Assembly (NCBI GenBank): GCA_947480055.1
Contig: CANKBX010000008.1
Location: 1-33,009, forward strand
From: Planctomycetaceae bacterium
Lineage (GTDB): Bacteria > Planctomycetota > Phycisphaerae > Phycisphaerales > SM1A02
Direction of reading: 5' to 3'
Length of the DNA: 33,009 nt
The notes under the pieces are model-generated. The model did not search any database. It worked only from the letters and a program-made list of their open reading frames with translations, and was not told the DNA's origin. The translations under genes and the position numbers were made by a program. Shown piece after piece: positions 15,290 through 25,308 of the stretch (position 1 is its first letter; each line of letters starts with the position of its first letter).

Positions 15290-18123
15290 AAGCTGATCCA
15301 ATTCCGCCAACGCCGCCGCGCCCTGATTCTGCCTTGGATGCGCGGGCCAATGTTGTTCCAAGCGCGGCGCCAACAGTGGGTTCAGGAAATACGGACCCAA
15401 CAATTAATTCTGTCGTGGACAGCGATGTCACCATGCCAGCCGCGCACGTCGATTTGCGCGATGACCAGCACGCGAAGTCAGCTCAATCCTTTGCTCCGCG
15501 ACTTGAGCGAATTGGTGATTGCAAAATAGAAAAGCGATTGGGCGTTGGTGGATTTGGCGAAGTGTGGTTGGCCACGCAGGAGAGCGATCTGCTCAAGCGG
15601 CGCGTGGCGATCAAGTTGCTCAAGCGCGGAATGGATTCCGATTCCGTGCTGCGCAGATTTGATCTTGAGCGCAAGGTGCTTTCCACTTTGAACCATCAAA
15701 ATATTTCGCGGCTTCTTGGCGCGGGCATCACAGAGGACGGGCGCTCTTATTTCATCATGGAATTTGTGGAGGGCTTGACGCTGGATATGTGGTGTAAGCG
15801 CCAAAATTTGACTGTTTCCGAGCGCCTGGAAATTTTTCGGCAAGTGTGCTCGGCGGTGGCCCACGCGCATTCGCTTGGAATTGTGCATCGTGATTTGAAA
15901 CCCGCCAACGTGATCGTGGGTCCGGACGGCGTTCCCAAGTTGCTGGACTTCGGCATCGCAAAAATTATAAATCCAGATGTGAGCGCGGCGGAAAGTGGAC
16001 AAACTTTGCCAGGCGATGTTGGGCCGCTCACGCCCATGTACGCAAGTCCAGAGCAATTGCGGGGCGATCCACTGGCGGCCAGCACGGACATTTATTCGCT
16101 GGGCGTAATTTTGTACGAGACACTGACGGAGCAATTGCCGTTTGATTTCACCAACTTGCCATTTGAAGAAATGCGCCGCAAGGTGTGCGAGACAGAACCG
16201 CCTCTACCAAGCAACGCATGCGCGAACACAACGGTGGCGATTGGTGAGACCCACAAGACCAGCGAACTGGGCAAGAAGGCCACGCAGCAAGGCATCAAGG
16301 AGAGGTTGCGCCGAAGATTGCGCGGCGATCTTGACAACATTGTGTTGATGGCGATGCGCAAGGAGCCTGGGCGTCGTTACAAAACGGTGGACGCGCTTAT
16401 CGCGGATTTAGACGCGCATGCCGCGAATATGACCATCTCGGCGCGGCCCACAAGCGTTGGGTATCGCACGCAAAAATGGATGCATCGAAACAGATCCATT
16501 CTTGCGGTGGCGGCAAGCGCGGCGATTGTATTGGGAATTGTCTGGGCTATTTTTGCGGGGCTCGCCATGAACGCCAAAAAAAATGCGGATGCGATACTGT
16601 TGAAACTTGAGGAAAATCGAAAAGAAGTTGACAAGCGGGTTGTTGATCTGAGTTCTGGAGATTCATTTTTAAGATCTCCCGAAAAATCCTTGATGGCATT
16701 TATGGATCAAGAGAAAATTTTAAGATCCGATCTTCAAACAAATCCCAACGATATAAATGCCTTGCGGAAGCTGGCGGATAATTTGCAGCGACAAGTGGCG
16801 CTTCACAATAATTCAAAAAACATCAAAGAGGGCTTGCGTGTGTCGGGCGAATATCTTGGCCTTGCGAATCGTCTTTATGGCATCACAAAAAATAGCGGTG
16901 ATCAAATAAAATTGACCAGAGCCCTGCAAAGTCGCGGCGATATTTTATTTGCCAGCAAAGAATTTGGCGAGGCCAGAAAAATGTACGAGGAAAGTTTGCG
17001 TGTGCGCGAACAAATTCTGAAAGAAAAACCAGATGATCTTGACGCCGGGCGCGCGGTTGGGTTGGCCGTGGTCCGCATGCGGGAACTTTCGGTCGAGGAG
17101 GGCAATCTTCAAGAGAACTTGAATTACTCCACGCAGTTGGTGAATTTAAGGTCCAAAAATTTGAAGCAAGCCAAGGGGGGCGACACGTCGAAGGTGGAAT
17201 ATGACTGGTTGTTGGCATGTCTTTGGCACGCCGAAGACCTTCGCAACGTGGGTCGTCTTGAAGAGGCGCAAACTCAAATAACGCAGTATCTCATCATGGC
17301 AAACGCAAGGGCGAAAGCGGGTGATTCAGCGGAAAAACAAGATGAATTGTGTTGGGGTGAGGGTTTGCTTTGCAAGATTTATCTTGACAATCAAGATTTA
17401 AAAAAAGCAATAGAAGCAGCCAGTCGAATGTGCAAAGCGGCGCGCGCAAGCGTGGAATTGTCCAATGCGTTGAGCGCTTCACTGAATTCATTCATCGAAG
17501 CCGGCGGTATGAAATCGCGCGTGTTGCTTGAGGCAGGAGATGCCGAGGGCGCGCTTGATTTGATTGATTCCACGATATCCAGCGCGAACAATTACCGCAA
17601 AAATGCGGATTTAAAAATTACAGGAGTGGCGCTCTCCGATGAATTACGCTTGATGATGAACTCCAATAAAATTTGGGCATTGCGAATGCTGGGTCGTATG
17701 GATGAGGCCCGTCTCTTGGCTCAAGAAACTCTAGTGCTCACCGCGAGGCCTGAAGAGGGAGCGAGTTGGTTCGCCGCAATTTCGCCCGCGTATTCGCAAA
17801 TTGCGCTTGTCACCGCGGACCCGGCCGAGGCTTTGCGGCTTTCGCGTCTTGGCGTTCAGTGCGCGGTGAAGACCAAAGAGTTGATGCTTGAACTTGAATC
17901 ACGCGAAGCGCTGGTTGAGGTATTGAAAAAATTTGGAGCCACCGAAGAATTGAAGTCGGAGGTTGCCAACGCCACGCGGCTTGCGGGGTTGATCAAACGC
18001 CCGCGTGTTGGCGCCATCATGAAACGAATTCAGGCGGATGCGACGCAGGGCGCAAACATGAATGTTTCGCCAATGCCCACCGAGAAAGCTTCAAGCGCGC
18101 CTCCACCAGTTCCGCCAAGATAG
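15280..18123 (+). CDS. Membrane Ser/Thr protein kinase with TPR-like region
   Basis: 947-residue Hanks-type kinase. Residues 1-75 are a Pro/Ala/Asp-rich disordered arm. The kinase domain runs ~78-380: glycine loop GVGGFGEV 88-95, VAIK Lys112, HRDLKPAN 203-210, DFG 223-225, SPEQL 256-260, DIYSLGVILYE 270-280, and RLRGDLDNIVLMAMRKEPGRRY at ~346-367, a block typical of planctomycete kinases with TPR tails. One membrane segment at ~407-429, then ~500 residues of helical pairs (for example ALQSRGDILFASKEFGEARKMYEESLRVREQIL) consistent with degenerate TPRs. All catalytic residues are present. The kinase would face the cytoplasm and the helical repeats the periplasm or the reverse; the sequence does not settle topology. 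Followed by the coiled-coil gene on the same strand after 200 bases. Confidence 0.92.
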   Translation: MSIEADPIPPTPPRPDSALDARANVVPSAAPTVGSGNTDPTINSVVDSDVTMPAAHVDLRDDQHAKSAQSFAPRLERIGDCKIEKRLGVGGFGEVWLATQESDLLKRRVAIKLLKRGMDSDSVLRRFDLERKVLSTLNHQNISRLLGAGITEDGRSYFIMEFVEGLTLDMWCKRQNLTVSERLEIFRQVCSAVAHAHSLGIVHRDLKPANVIVGPDGVPKLLDFGIAKIINPDVSAAESGQTLPGDVGPLTPMYASPEQLRGDPLAASTDIYSLGVILYETLTEQLPFDFTNLPFEEMRRKVCETEPPLPSNACANTTVAIGETHKTSELGKKATQQGIKERLRRRLRGDLDNIVLMAMRKEPGRRYKTVDALIADLDAHAANMTISARPTSVGYRTQKWMHRNRSILAVAASAAIVLGIVWAIFAGLAMNAKKNADAILLKLEENRKEVDKRVVDLSSGDSFLRSPEKSLMAFMDQEKILRSDLQTNPNDINALRKLADNLQRQVALHNNSKNIKEGLRVSGEYLGLANRLYGITKNSGDQIKLTRALQSRGDILFASKEFGEARKMYEESLRVREQILKEKPDDLDAGRAVGLAVVRMRELSVEEGNLQENLNYSTQLVNLRSKNLKQAKGGDTSKVEYDWLLACLWHAEDLRNVGRLEEAQTQITQYLIMANARAKAGDSAEKQDELCWGEGLLCKIYLDNQDLKKAIEAASRMCKAARASVELSNALSASLNSFIEAGGMKSRVLLEAGDAEGALDLIDSTISSANNYRKNADLKITGVALSDELRLMMNSNKIWALRMLGRMDEARLLAQETLVLTARPEEGASWFAAISPAYSQIALVTADPAEALRLSRLGVQCAVKTKELMLELESREALVEVLKKFGATEELKSEVANATRLAGLIKRPRVGAIMKRIQADATQGANMNVSPMPTEKASSAPPPVPPR

Positions 18124-18323
18124 TCGCCAACGACTGGCTCCAATTCAGCGCCTTTCAAGCCGCCGCCACGCGTTTCAAAAAAGTTGAATATTTCTATTTG
18201 AACAGAATTCCCCTGTAATTTCGCACTTTTGAACTCAATTGCACACTTGAACAAAAATTGCAATTGGTTTGGGGAATGGTTTATGTCATAATCAAAATCC
18301 ACTGATTCTTGATTGGTTCCACT

Positions 18324-20636
18324 ATGGCAAAAACCACCCGAACTTTAGACGCCTACCTTGACGCTTGGGAATCCAAGCGCATGAGTGGTGGCCGCGCATT
18401 GACGGAAGCGGAACACGCCGTGGTGTTGGAGGTTGGTGAATTGGTGGCGCGCTTGCGCTTGCCGTCCGATGTTTCCCCTGAGTTGGTGGATATTTTGCGC
18501 CGCCATCAAAATGACGCCGCCGGCGCGCTGCAAATATTTGCCGAACGGTTTGAAACCAGCGCCATCGAACTTGATCTGTATCGGCGCAGTTGGCGCGATG
18601 TGCACGACGCCGCCTTTGAACGTTTGTTGCAATTGAGGATGGCGGCCATGAAGTCGCGCGACGCATCTGAGGAAAAAATCCAATTGTTCAAGGCGGAAAT
18701 TTGCACTTGGCGCGATCAACTTGCGCGCACGCGCCGGGAGCGCGAGCAAAGTCGAGCCGATCGGGCGCAACAGTTGGCCGCGGATCAAATCCGTTTTGCG
18801 GAGCAAGAACAAGAGCGGTTGGAAGCTCAATCGCGCGCCGAAGCAGAAGCGCGATTGGCGCATGAGCAAAAAGTAGCCGAGCAAAATGCGATTCACGAGG
18901 CTAATCTTGCCGCCCGCACGCAACGACTTGAGTCGATGAAATCCACGCACGCGGCTTCAATCTCGCAATTGCAAAGCGAGATTCAATTGGCGCAAGAGGA
19001 GCGCCAGGGATCGCAGAAAACGCTCCGTGAAATAGAGGAACGAATTGACCAAGCCGAGCAAATGCATCAGCAAGTTTCCGAGGCGCGTGGCGCGGCCGAT
19101 CAAGTTCGAGCCCAGGCCGTGCAGTCAAAAGAAAATGCGAATCAATTGCGAAACGCCTCTGAAAGCGCCACGCTTGAGGCCAAGCGATTGATGCAGGAGG
19201 CGGAGCAATATCGCGCATCCGCCGCGGCGTCCAAGGCGCACGCCGATGAAATTCGCGCCGCGGCGCAAACCGATCGCGAGGCCGCGCAAGAAGCCGAGAG
19301 CCGCTGGATGCGTGATCAAAATGTGGCCAAGGAAGCCCACGAGCGTTGTGAGGCGACGCGGTCAATTGTGGCCGAGGCCCAGCAACGCGCCGAGCGCGCG
19401 CAAGTTGTGGCGCGCGAATCGGAAAGTCGATCAGCTCGATTTGAGGAGGCCGTGCGTGTGGCCACCGAACAAGCGTTGCAAGAGCGCGCGCTTGTGCAAA
19501 CCATGATCGATCGCGTGGAGCGTGAGAGAACCTCAGTGGAGGAAGCACGTCAACGCGCCGATGAGGAGCGCAACGCCGCGGACGCCGCGCAACGGCGCGC
19601 CAATGAACAACGAATTGTGGCCGAAGAAGCCGCGCGCCGCGCCGACACTGAACGCATCGCGGCTGAGCAAGCATTTGCCCGCGCCGATGCGGCGGCCGCG
19701 CGCGAGCGCGAACTTATTGAAAGTGTTGAGAAGCAGCGCGAGTTGGCGATAGAGGCCATGCGTCGCGCTGATGAATTGTTGGTCACGGCGAAGACCGCGG
19801 GTGATCAAGCCAGCATTGCGCGCGCAGAACTTGGGCAATCAATCGCAATGCTCGAGCGGGATCGCACCGCTGAGATTGAAGCGCGAGCCGCCGCGGATAG
19901 GGAGCGCACCGTTGCCATAGAGGCGGAGCGCAGCGCGCGGCGTGAGCGCGACTCGGTTGAAGTTGCAAACAGCCGCTTATACAAGGAAATTGAAGCCATT
20001 CGCGAAGCGGATGCGCAAGCGGAAACAGCGTTCGCGCAGGCTCGAGAAGCCACCGCGTTGAGCCATGAAAAACAACGTCAAGCCAGCGAGGCGCAGGCAC
20101 GCATGGAAAAATTATTGGCCGAGGCGGAGTTGGCCCAGGCCGACGCAACTCGGTTGGAGCAAGAAGTGGAGCGAGTAGAGCGCGACCTTGATCGTCGCCG
20201 CGCCATGGCCAAGGAGCAGGCCAATCGTTTGCGCGAGCGGAGCGAGGCGTGTGAGCGGTTGCGCCAAGCGGTGGATGCCGCGGAGAAATCATTGAAGATG
20301 GAACTGGAAGCCATGGAGTTGGAGGAGCAGGCCATGCGCGAAGGCGCGGCCGCCACCGAAACTTTGGAGCGACTTGGGCGCTCGCTTTCTGAGGCGCAAA
20401 ATGCGGCGAATCAAATTCAACAGCAACGTCTCGCGGTGCAAGCCGAGCACGAACTATTGGCCGATCAAGAAGCCATCGCATTGCGGCGGCAATTGGAACT
20501 GGATCAAGAGTTGACCCAACGCGTGGACAGCGCCCGCAAGCGCGAGCAAGAGGCGCGCAATCGAGCCAGCCAACTTCGCAACGAACTACAAGATATGGCG
20601 CACAGCGCCGTTGAACCCAAGCTTGATATCGCTTGA
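18324..20636 (+). CDS. Long coiled-coil protein
   Basis: 770 residues; the ATG at 18324 is preferred to a TTG at 18309. Residues ~1-120 look globular and helical (TLDAYLDAWESKRMSGGRALTEAEHAVVL...). From ~130 to the end it is a nearly unbroken Ala/Glu/Gln/Arg-rich heptad pattern with many near-repeats of the form xEEAxRRADxERxAAEQA, typical of an extended coiled coil. No signal peptide, membrane helix or ATPase motif (no Walker A), so it is not an SMC. The opposite strand shows long open frames only because of this repetitive GC-rich composition. A filament or scaffold role, or a kinase substrate of the upstream gene, is possible but inferred. Confidence 0.8.
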   Translation: MAKTTRTLDAYLDAWESKRMSGGRALTEAEHAVVLEVGELVARLRLPSDVSPELVDILRRHQNDAAGALQIFAERFETSAIELDLYRRSWRDVHDAAFERLLQLRMAAMKSRDASEEKIQLFKAEICTWRDQLARTRREREQSRADRAQQLAADQIRFAEQEQERLEAQSRAEAEARLAHEQKVAEQNAIHEANLAARTQRLESMKSTHAASISQLQSEIQLAQEERQGSQKTLREIEERIDQAEQMHQQVSEARGAADQVRAQAVQSKENANQLRNASESATLEAKRLMQEAEQYRASAAASKAHADEIRAAAQTDREAAQEAESRWMRDQNVAKEAHERCEATRSIVAEAQQRAERAQVVARESESRSARFEEAVRVATEQALQERALVQTMIDRVERERTSVEEARQRADEERNAADAAQRRANEQRIVAEEAARRADTERIAAEQAFARADAAAARERELIESVEKQRELAIEAMRRADELLVTAKTAGDQASIARAELGQSIAMLERDRTAEIEARAAADRERTVAIEAERSARRERDSVEVANSRLYKEIEAIREADAQAETAFAQAREATALSHEKQRQASEAQARMEKLLAEAELAQADATRLEQEVERVERDLDRRRAMAKEQANRLRERSEACERLRQAVDAAEKSLKMELEAMELEEQAMREGAAATETLERLGRSLSEAQNAANQIQQQRLAVQAEHELLADQEAIALRRQLELDQELTQRVDSARKREQEARNRASQLRNELQDMAHSAVEPKLDIA

Positions 20637-20838
20637 TGTTCGCGTCCTGGTTTTAGCGTGTATCTCGTGTGGAATGTGCAACAACAGTTTCCACAACTCA
20701 GTTTCACGTGATCCGCGCCAGCGTTGAATTGTTTCTAAATCAGCAGCTTTGTCGCATCACGTGCAGCGCCGTTCGGTTTGCAATCCATAAAATTTTTGCG
20801 CAAGCCATGGAGCGCCCCGTTTGGTCTAATCTGACCCT

Positions 20839-22965
20839 ATGAACATTCGCTTTCGGCACAGTCTTTTGGGACAGTTCATTTTGTATGGAGTGGTGCCCTT
20901 CGTTGCGGTCGCACTTCTGGGCGCGGTGCTTGGCAGCTATCGCATCTCCAAGCTTTTACGCGGTCTTGGCGAAGAAGAAGTGCTTGTGAACGCCAAAAGT
21001 ATCGCCGCCGATATCAATGAGGAAAACAATGCGTCGATTCAGATTGCGCAACTCTTGGCCGCCGCCGCGGAGCAGGGGTTCTTTGGCAAGCGTGAGGAAA
21101 GTTTGACGTTCGCCCGCAAGGTTCTAGAAACAAGTCCTGAATTTTATGGCGTGCATTATTGCTACGAACCCAACGCCGATGGAAAAGATTCCGTCTATCT
21201 GAAGGCGAATCCAAGCACAAATGGCGCCGACGCACATCCGATTCTTGGCGCCAAGAACGCCGGCGCATCTTTGCCCGCCGAGGCCATGGATTCCAGCGGC
21301 CGATTTATTCCGTATTGGTTTCGTGATTCCAAACAAGGCGATAAAATTGCGCTAAAGCCTTTAGATGAATTTGAAAATAGTTGGTACCAAGAGCCGCTTC
21401 AAAATTGGCGCGATCGCAAAAGTCATGAAGCGACCTTAGGAGAGCCTTACACATACCAAGGAGACATGATCACCGAGTGCACCGTACCCGTGGTGATTGA
21501 TGGGAAATTTGCGGGAACAACAGGCGTTGACCGTTCGCTGAATGGAATTCAAGCCGTCTTGCAATCACAATCAAATGATTCTGGAAACAATGTGTTTTTA
21601 GTCTCTCGTGGCGGCAAATTTATTTGCGCCGTGTCGCCACAAGACCAGAATGGAAAATCGTTGACCGACTTCTCGGGTTTACAAACCAAGCTCGTCGGCG
21701 CCACGGAGTGGGGGCCAATTTTCACGCCTTTGCTCGCGGAACAAAAATCCGTCACCCTGTGGCTGAACGATCCTGTCACCAATACCGAAACTATTTTTGC
21801 GGCGAACAAAATTCCAACTGGTGGCTGGACGGTGTTGGTGGAGGTTCCGCCAGGAACAATACAAGCCACAATCTCCAATTTCACATTTGGAAATTCGATC
21901 GTTTTATTGGTCGGACTGAGTGTCATTGTGCTCCTATTTATTCGTTTGGCAAAGCGACTTGCGGGCAAAATTAAAAACGCCGCCACCGCCGCGGCGGTGA
22001 TCGCGCAAGGCGATCTCAGCCGTCGCTACGCGGATCCATCTCAGCAGGACGAGTCCGGACAACTTTTAGAATCCATGGATGTGATGGGTCAGCGCCTTTG
22101 CAGTTTGGTTGGCAAAGTTCGCGAAGCCACCATCACGATCACGGGAACCGCCAATGAAATGACCGCGGCCAGTCGGCAACAAGACGAGGTTGCCCAATCT
22201 TTTGGAGCAAGTTCAAGTGAAATTGCCGCGGCAATTCGTCAAATTTCCGCAACGAGTTCGGAATTATTCCGCACCATGGAGAACGTTTCCGCCAACACCC
22301 AGGAATCCTCGCGCTTGGCCAAAGAGGGGCGAACGGATTTGCAGGACATGGGTTTCACCATGGACGCGCTTGCAAAAGCAACGGGAGATATTTCAAGTCG
22401 CTTGTCAGCGATCAACGAGAAGGCCTCCAACATCAACGCGATTGTGATCGCCATCACCAAGGTCGCGGACCAAACCAATGTGCTTTCGGTGAACGCGGCG
22501 ATTGAGGCGGAAAAAGCTGGCGAAAGCGGCAAGGGATTCCTGGTGGTTGCGCGCGAAATTCGTCGGCTTGCCGATCAAACAGCTTCCGCAACGATGGATA
22601 TTGAACGCATGGTGGAGCAAATGCAAACCGCGGTTTCTGGCGGCGTGATGGAAATGGATCGCTTCGCCGATCAGGTGCGACGCGGTGTTGCGCAAGTGAA
22701 TTCCATTGGGCAGCGACTCACGGGCGTGATTCAAGGCGTGGGTGAAATTGGCGGACAATTTGGTGAAGTGACCAAGGGCATGCAAAGCCAGGTGCAGGGA
22801 GCCGAGCAAATTCGCCAAAGCATGGATGGCTTGTCGCAAAATGCCAGCCGAGCTCGCGACGCCACCAGGGAATTTTCAGAAGCCTCTCAGTCGTTGATTC
22901 ATTCCATCAGCGTGCTGCGAGAGGCCGTGGCGCTGTTTCGACTTGCCGAGCAGCACAAGCAGTGA
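20839..22965 (+). CDS. Methyl-accepting chemotaxis protein (Cache sensor, WspA-like tail)
   Basis: 708-residue transmembrane chemoreceptor. TM1 at ~12-34; a ~310-residue extracytoplasmic dCache-type sensor ([11 protein letters not shown]..., [42 protein letters not shown] are Cache landmarks); TM2 ~352-372; HAMP ~373-428; then the cytoplasmic coiled-coil signalling domain. The hairpin tip reads [39 protein letters not shown], followed by [19 protein letters not shown]. The EKAGE and VMEMDRF forms are those of WspA-like receptors rather than the QTNLLALNAAIEAARAGE of flagellar ones. No CheR-docking pentapeptide at the C-terminus. No CheA, CheW or diguanylate cyclase gene is in the window, so it must act on a pathway encoded elsewhere. 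Confidence 0.92.
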   Translation: MNIRFRHSLLGQFILYGVVPFVAVALLGAVLGSYRISKLLRGLGEEEVLVNAKSIAADINEENNASIQIAQLLAAAAEQGFFGKREESLTFARKVLETSPEFYGVHYCYEPNADGKDSVYLKANPSTNGADAHPILGAKNAGASLPAEAMDSSGRFIPYWFRDSKQGDKIALKPLDEFENSWYQEPLQNWRDRKSHEATLGEPYTYQGDMITECTVPVVIDGKFAGTTGVDRSLNGIQAVLQSQSNDSGNNVFLVSRGGKFICAVSPQDQNGKSLTDFSGLQTKLVGATEWGPIFTPLLAEQKSVTLWLNDPVTNTETIFAANKIPTGGWTVLVEVPPGTIQATISNFTFGNSIVLLVGLSVIVLLFIRLAKRLAGKIKNAATAAAVIAQGDLSRRYADPSQQDESGQLLESMDVMGQRLCSLVGKVREATITITGTANEMTAASRQQDEVAQSFGASSSEIAAAIRQISATSSELFRTMENVSANTQESSRLAKEGRTDLQDMGFTMDALAKATGDISSRLSAINEKASNINAIVIAITKVADQTNVLSVNAAIEAEKAGESGKGFLVVAREIRRLADQTASATMDIERMVEQMQTAVSGGVMEMDRFADQVRRGVAQVNSIGQRLTGVIQGVGEIGGQFGEVTKGMQSQVQGAEQIRQSMDGLSQNASRARDATREFSEASQSLIHSISVLREAVALFRLAEQHKQ

Positions 22966-22971
22966 ATCCAA

Positions 22972-23013
22972 CTCAATCAGATTGAGGCGGTGAAGTGCGT
23001 TCGCAACGCATTT
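22972..23013 (+). terminator. Two small hairpins after the chemoreceptor gene
   Basis: CTCAAT-CAG-ATTGAG (22972-22986) and TGCGTT-CGC-AACGCA (22996-23010) followed by TTT lie 6 to 45 bases after the stop. The second has a short T-run and may be a weak intrinsic terminator in the convergent gap before the minus-strand lipoprotein gene. Confidence 0.4.
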
Positions 23014-23082
23014 GTGCTTGACGCAACAAAACATCGCACAACGCTAGTGCTTTGAAGCGCGCTAGTTTCCGCAAGAGCGTGG

Positions 23083-23616
23083 TTAAGTTTGAAACAGCGT
23101 GTAGCCCTTGGATTGCAATTCCATCACGCGCAACCACCCATCGTTGTCCACTTTCACGGCGGGTAAAAGATCCGCGTTACCAACGCCAAGTTCTTTCATG
23201 CGCCCGCCGCAGACTTCTGTTTCGGCGCCGGACTTTTGCAAGTCCATCAACAAACTCTTCCACGGATTTCCGGTGGTGGTTCCCATCACACGGTTGAACG
23301 CCGCGTCGTTCAACGCAAGCACAAGCGCTGGTCCATCAAACACAAAGATCAAACTCACTTGCTTTGTTCCATCGTTCTTGGCCTGGGCTATCGCGTCGCG
23401 CCAATCCGCAACGCCGTAAAAAATCACATCGGCTCCTGGGCGGCGGTTTGCATAGACCACTGTTTGCCACTTGTCCATTTTGGCATTGATGTCTGGCTTG
23501 ATTTGCGGCGCGGGCGTTAGGCGACTGGCCGGCGCTCCTGCGAAAGGTTGTGTTGCGGAGGAGCAACTTACTGCGGCAAGCGCGCTGATGACGGTGATGA
23601 ATGTTGTTCGAAGCAT
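23083..23616 (-). CDS. DsrE-family putative lipoprotein
   Basis: 177-residue exported protein. N-terminal signal MLRTTFITVISALAAVSC with a lipobox-like AVSC and Cys18 as likely lipid site, then a Pro/Ala linker. The mature domain (~60-177) fits DsrE/DUF1791 proteins: VSLIFVFDGPALVLALNDAAFNRVMG, GNPWKSLLMDLQKSGAETEVCGGRM, NADLLPAVKV, and the ending LQSKGYTLFQT. The conserved Cys in the EVCGGRM block (the sulfur-carrier position in DsrE relatives) is present. Periplasmic or outer-membrane members of this family have no settled function; sulfur transfer is possible. Divergent from the MscS-like gene with only 33 bases between the proposed starts. Confidence 0.75.
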   Translation of the reverse strand: MLRTTFITVISALAAVSCSSATQPFAGAPASRLTPAPQIKPDINAKMDKWQTVVYANRRPGADVIFYGVADWRDAIAQAKNDGTKQVSLIFVFDGPALVLALNDAAFNRVMGTTTGNPWKSLLMDLQKSGAETEVCGGRMKELGVGNADLLPAVKVDNDGWLRVMELQSKGYTLFQT

Positions 23617-23649
23617 GATGCAAGCATAATCACATATGGATCTGATCGC

Positions 23650-25260
23650 ATGCTGGCGAAGAAACTAAAAATGCGGCACAATACCCAAATGGAATCCGTT
23701 GTTCACGTGGAGCCGGCGCTTGAGGCTATTACGACAATTCATCCAGTTCTTAACACCGCTATTTGGTTGATAGCCATCTACGCCACGGTGCTTGGCGTGA
23801 AACTTTTTATAAAGACCAAAGGAGATTCCCGCAGATTGGGAATTGGTCTTCTGATCGCCGTGTTTGGACTGGCTGGCATCGCCGCGGGTTGGGAATATGC
23901 CATCAGAATTGTCATTCGCAACCCGGATGAAAGCAGCACGCTCAGTGTTCCTATTTTGCGAACGATTATGGAGTTGGGATTGCTCACGGCTTTGGTGAGT
24001 TTCACCCTGGTGATGCTGAGCAATTTTTTTCTCGCCCTGAAGGGCAGCGATGTCATCCGACTGCAGAAAGCGTTGTTGCGATTTGGATTGTGGATTCTTG
24101 GACTGTCCGTGATATATCAAGTTCACTTCGCGGATCAATATTCAATCAAGACAATAGTGATAGGAATTGGCGGAGCGTTGGTGTTTGTGGTTGGACTTGG
24201 TTTGCAAAGAACGCTCACGAATTTATTTTCTGGGTTTGATTTGCAAGCCGACCATGTGTTTCAAAAAGGCGACATGGTTCAGATTGGAGTAGGTGGTCTT
24301 GAAGGAGAGGTGTGGGACACCAGTTTGCGCTCCACGCGCATTTACACGCTGGATGGGCAAATGTTGATCGTGGCAAACGGCGAATTGCTGACCAAGGAAG
24401 TGTTGAACTTGGATCATCCAACACCCTCGTTAAGGGTTCGGCGCAATATTGGAATTTCCTACACCACGCCGCCCATGCGCGCCAAAGACGTCATGTTGCA
24501 AGTGTTGCGGCAAGATTCCGCGGTTTTGAAATCGCCCGCTCCCTTGGTTTTATTGCTCAATTACGGCGACTCATGCATTAATTATGAATTGCGATTTTGG
24601 GTGGCGAACCGACAGGTGATGGATGAGATTGTGGACGGCGTACTGAGTCGGGTGTGGTATGCGCTGCGTGAAAGCAATATTGAGATTCCATTTCCGCTGC
24701 GAACCATTCGCATGGTGGACATGAAAGCCGACGCGCAGATTGTGGCCGATGGCGAAGAGCGCATCACGCGCACGGAGCAAATCGTGTCCAAGTGTCCGCT
24801 GTTTGATGAGGCGCACATGGGAAGTTTGGAACGGCGCGAATTGGCGCGCGACGCGCAGGAAATCACGCTGCAGCCCGGAGAGTTAGCCGTGCGGCACGGT
24901 GAAGTGAGCGATCACATGTATCTGATTGTGCTTGGTTCTGTTCGCGTGCTGCTCAAAGGCAAAGAGCCAATCGAAATTCAAGCGCCGCATTGGTTTGGCG
25001 AAATGGCTTTGCTTCTTGATCAACCGCGTTCGGCGGATGTGATTGCGGGCGATAGCGGGGCGACGCTGTTGAGATTCGCCAAGGCAAGCGTGATGCCTGT
25101 GCTGAATCGGCGTCCGGAATTCGCTCAGAAACTACGGCAAATTTCGGATGAGCGGCGTAGCGCATCGGGCATCACGGAGGCGACAAATCGAATTCCTGCA
25201 TTCAAAGATCGCGTGGTTGAATTGCTCAAAAGAATCTCAGTGTCGCTGAAGCCGTGGTGA
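23650..25260 (+). CDS. MscS-type channel fused to a cyclic-nucleotide-binding domain
   Basis: 536-residue membrane channel. N-terminal helices at ~33-52, 60-82, ~100-125 and 140-155; then the pore-lining TM3 and MscS beta domain from ~165 (IVIGIGGALVFVVGLGLQR, FDLQADHVFQKGDMVQIG, VWDTSLRSTRIYTLDGQMLIVANGEL), ending with the cage part at ~365. Residues ~379-480 are a cNMP-binding fold: LQPGELAVRHGEVSDHMYLIVLGSVRV, then FGEMALLLDQPRSADV with the FGE and Arg-Ser-Ala positions that hold the cyclic phosphate in CRP-type sites. Small-conductance mechanosensitive channels with this fusion are known in some bacteria and are thought to be ligand-modulated. The start is uncertain (Met at 23650, 23671 or 23689). 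It may open on osmotic downshift, tuned by cAMP or cGMP. Confidence 0.9.
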   Translation: MLAKKLKMRHNTQMESVVHVEPALEAITTIHPVLNTAIWLIAIYATVLGVKLFIKTKGDSRRLGIGLLIAVFGLAGIAAGWEYAIRIVIRNPDESSTLSVPILRTIMELGLLTALVSFTLVMLSNFFLALKGSDVIRLQKALLRFGLWILGLSVIYQVHFADQYSIKTIVIGIGGALVFVVGLGLQRTLTNLFSGFDLQADHVFQKGDMVQIGVGGLEGEVWDTSLRSTRIYTLDGQMLIVANGELLTKEVLNLDHPTPSLRVRRNIGISYTTPPMRAKDVMLQVLRQDSAVLKSPAPLVLLLNYGDSCINYELRFWVANRQVMDEIVDGVLSRVWYALRESNIEIPFPLRTIRMVDMKADAQIVADGEERITRTEQIVSKCPLFDEAHMGSLERRELARDAQEITLQPGELAVRHGEVSDHMYLIVLGSVRVLLKGKEPIEIQAPHWFGEMALLLDQPRSADVIAGDSGATLLRFAKASVMPVLNRRPEFAQKLRQISDERRSASGITEATNRIPAFKDRVVELLKRISVSLKPW

Positions 25261-25308
25261 TTTTCATTTATCACCAGCGCAAATAATCAGCCTTTGAAAT
25301 TTTTCGTA

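Noticed and set aside
18122-18135. AGTCG-CCAA-CGACT hairpin at the kinase stop codon as a terminator
   Set aside because: Only five base pairs, overlaps the stop codon and has no T-run.
18901-20481. Long Arg/Pro-rich open frames on the minus strand opposite the coiled-coil gene
   Set aside because: They arise from the GC-rich repetitive codons of the coiled coil; the plus-strand protein has a coherent heptad pattern and these do not resemble any protein.
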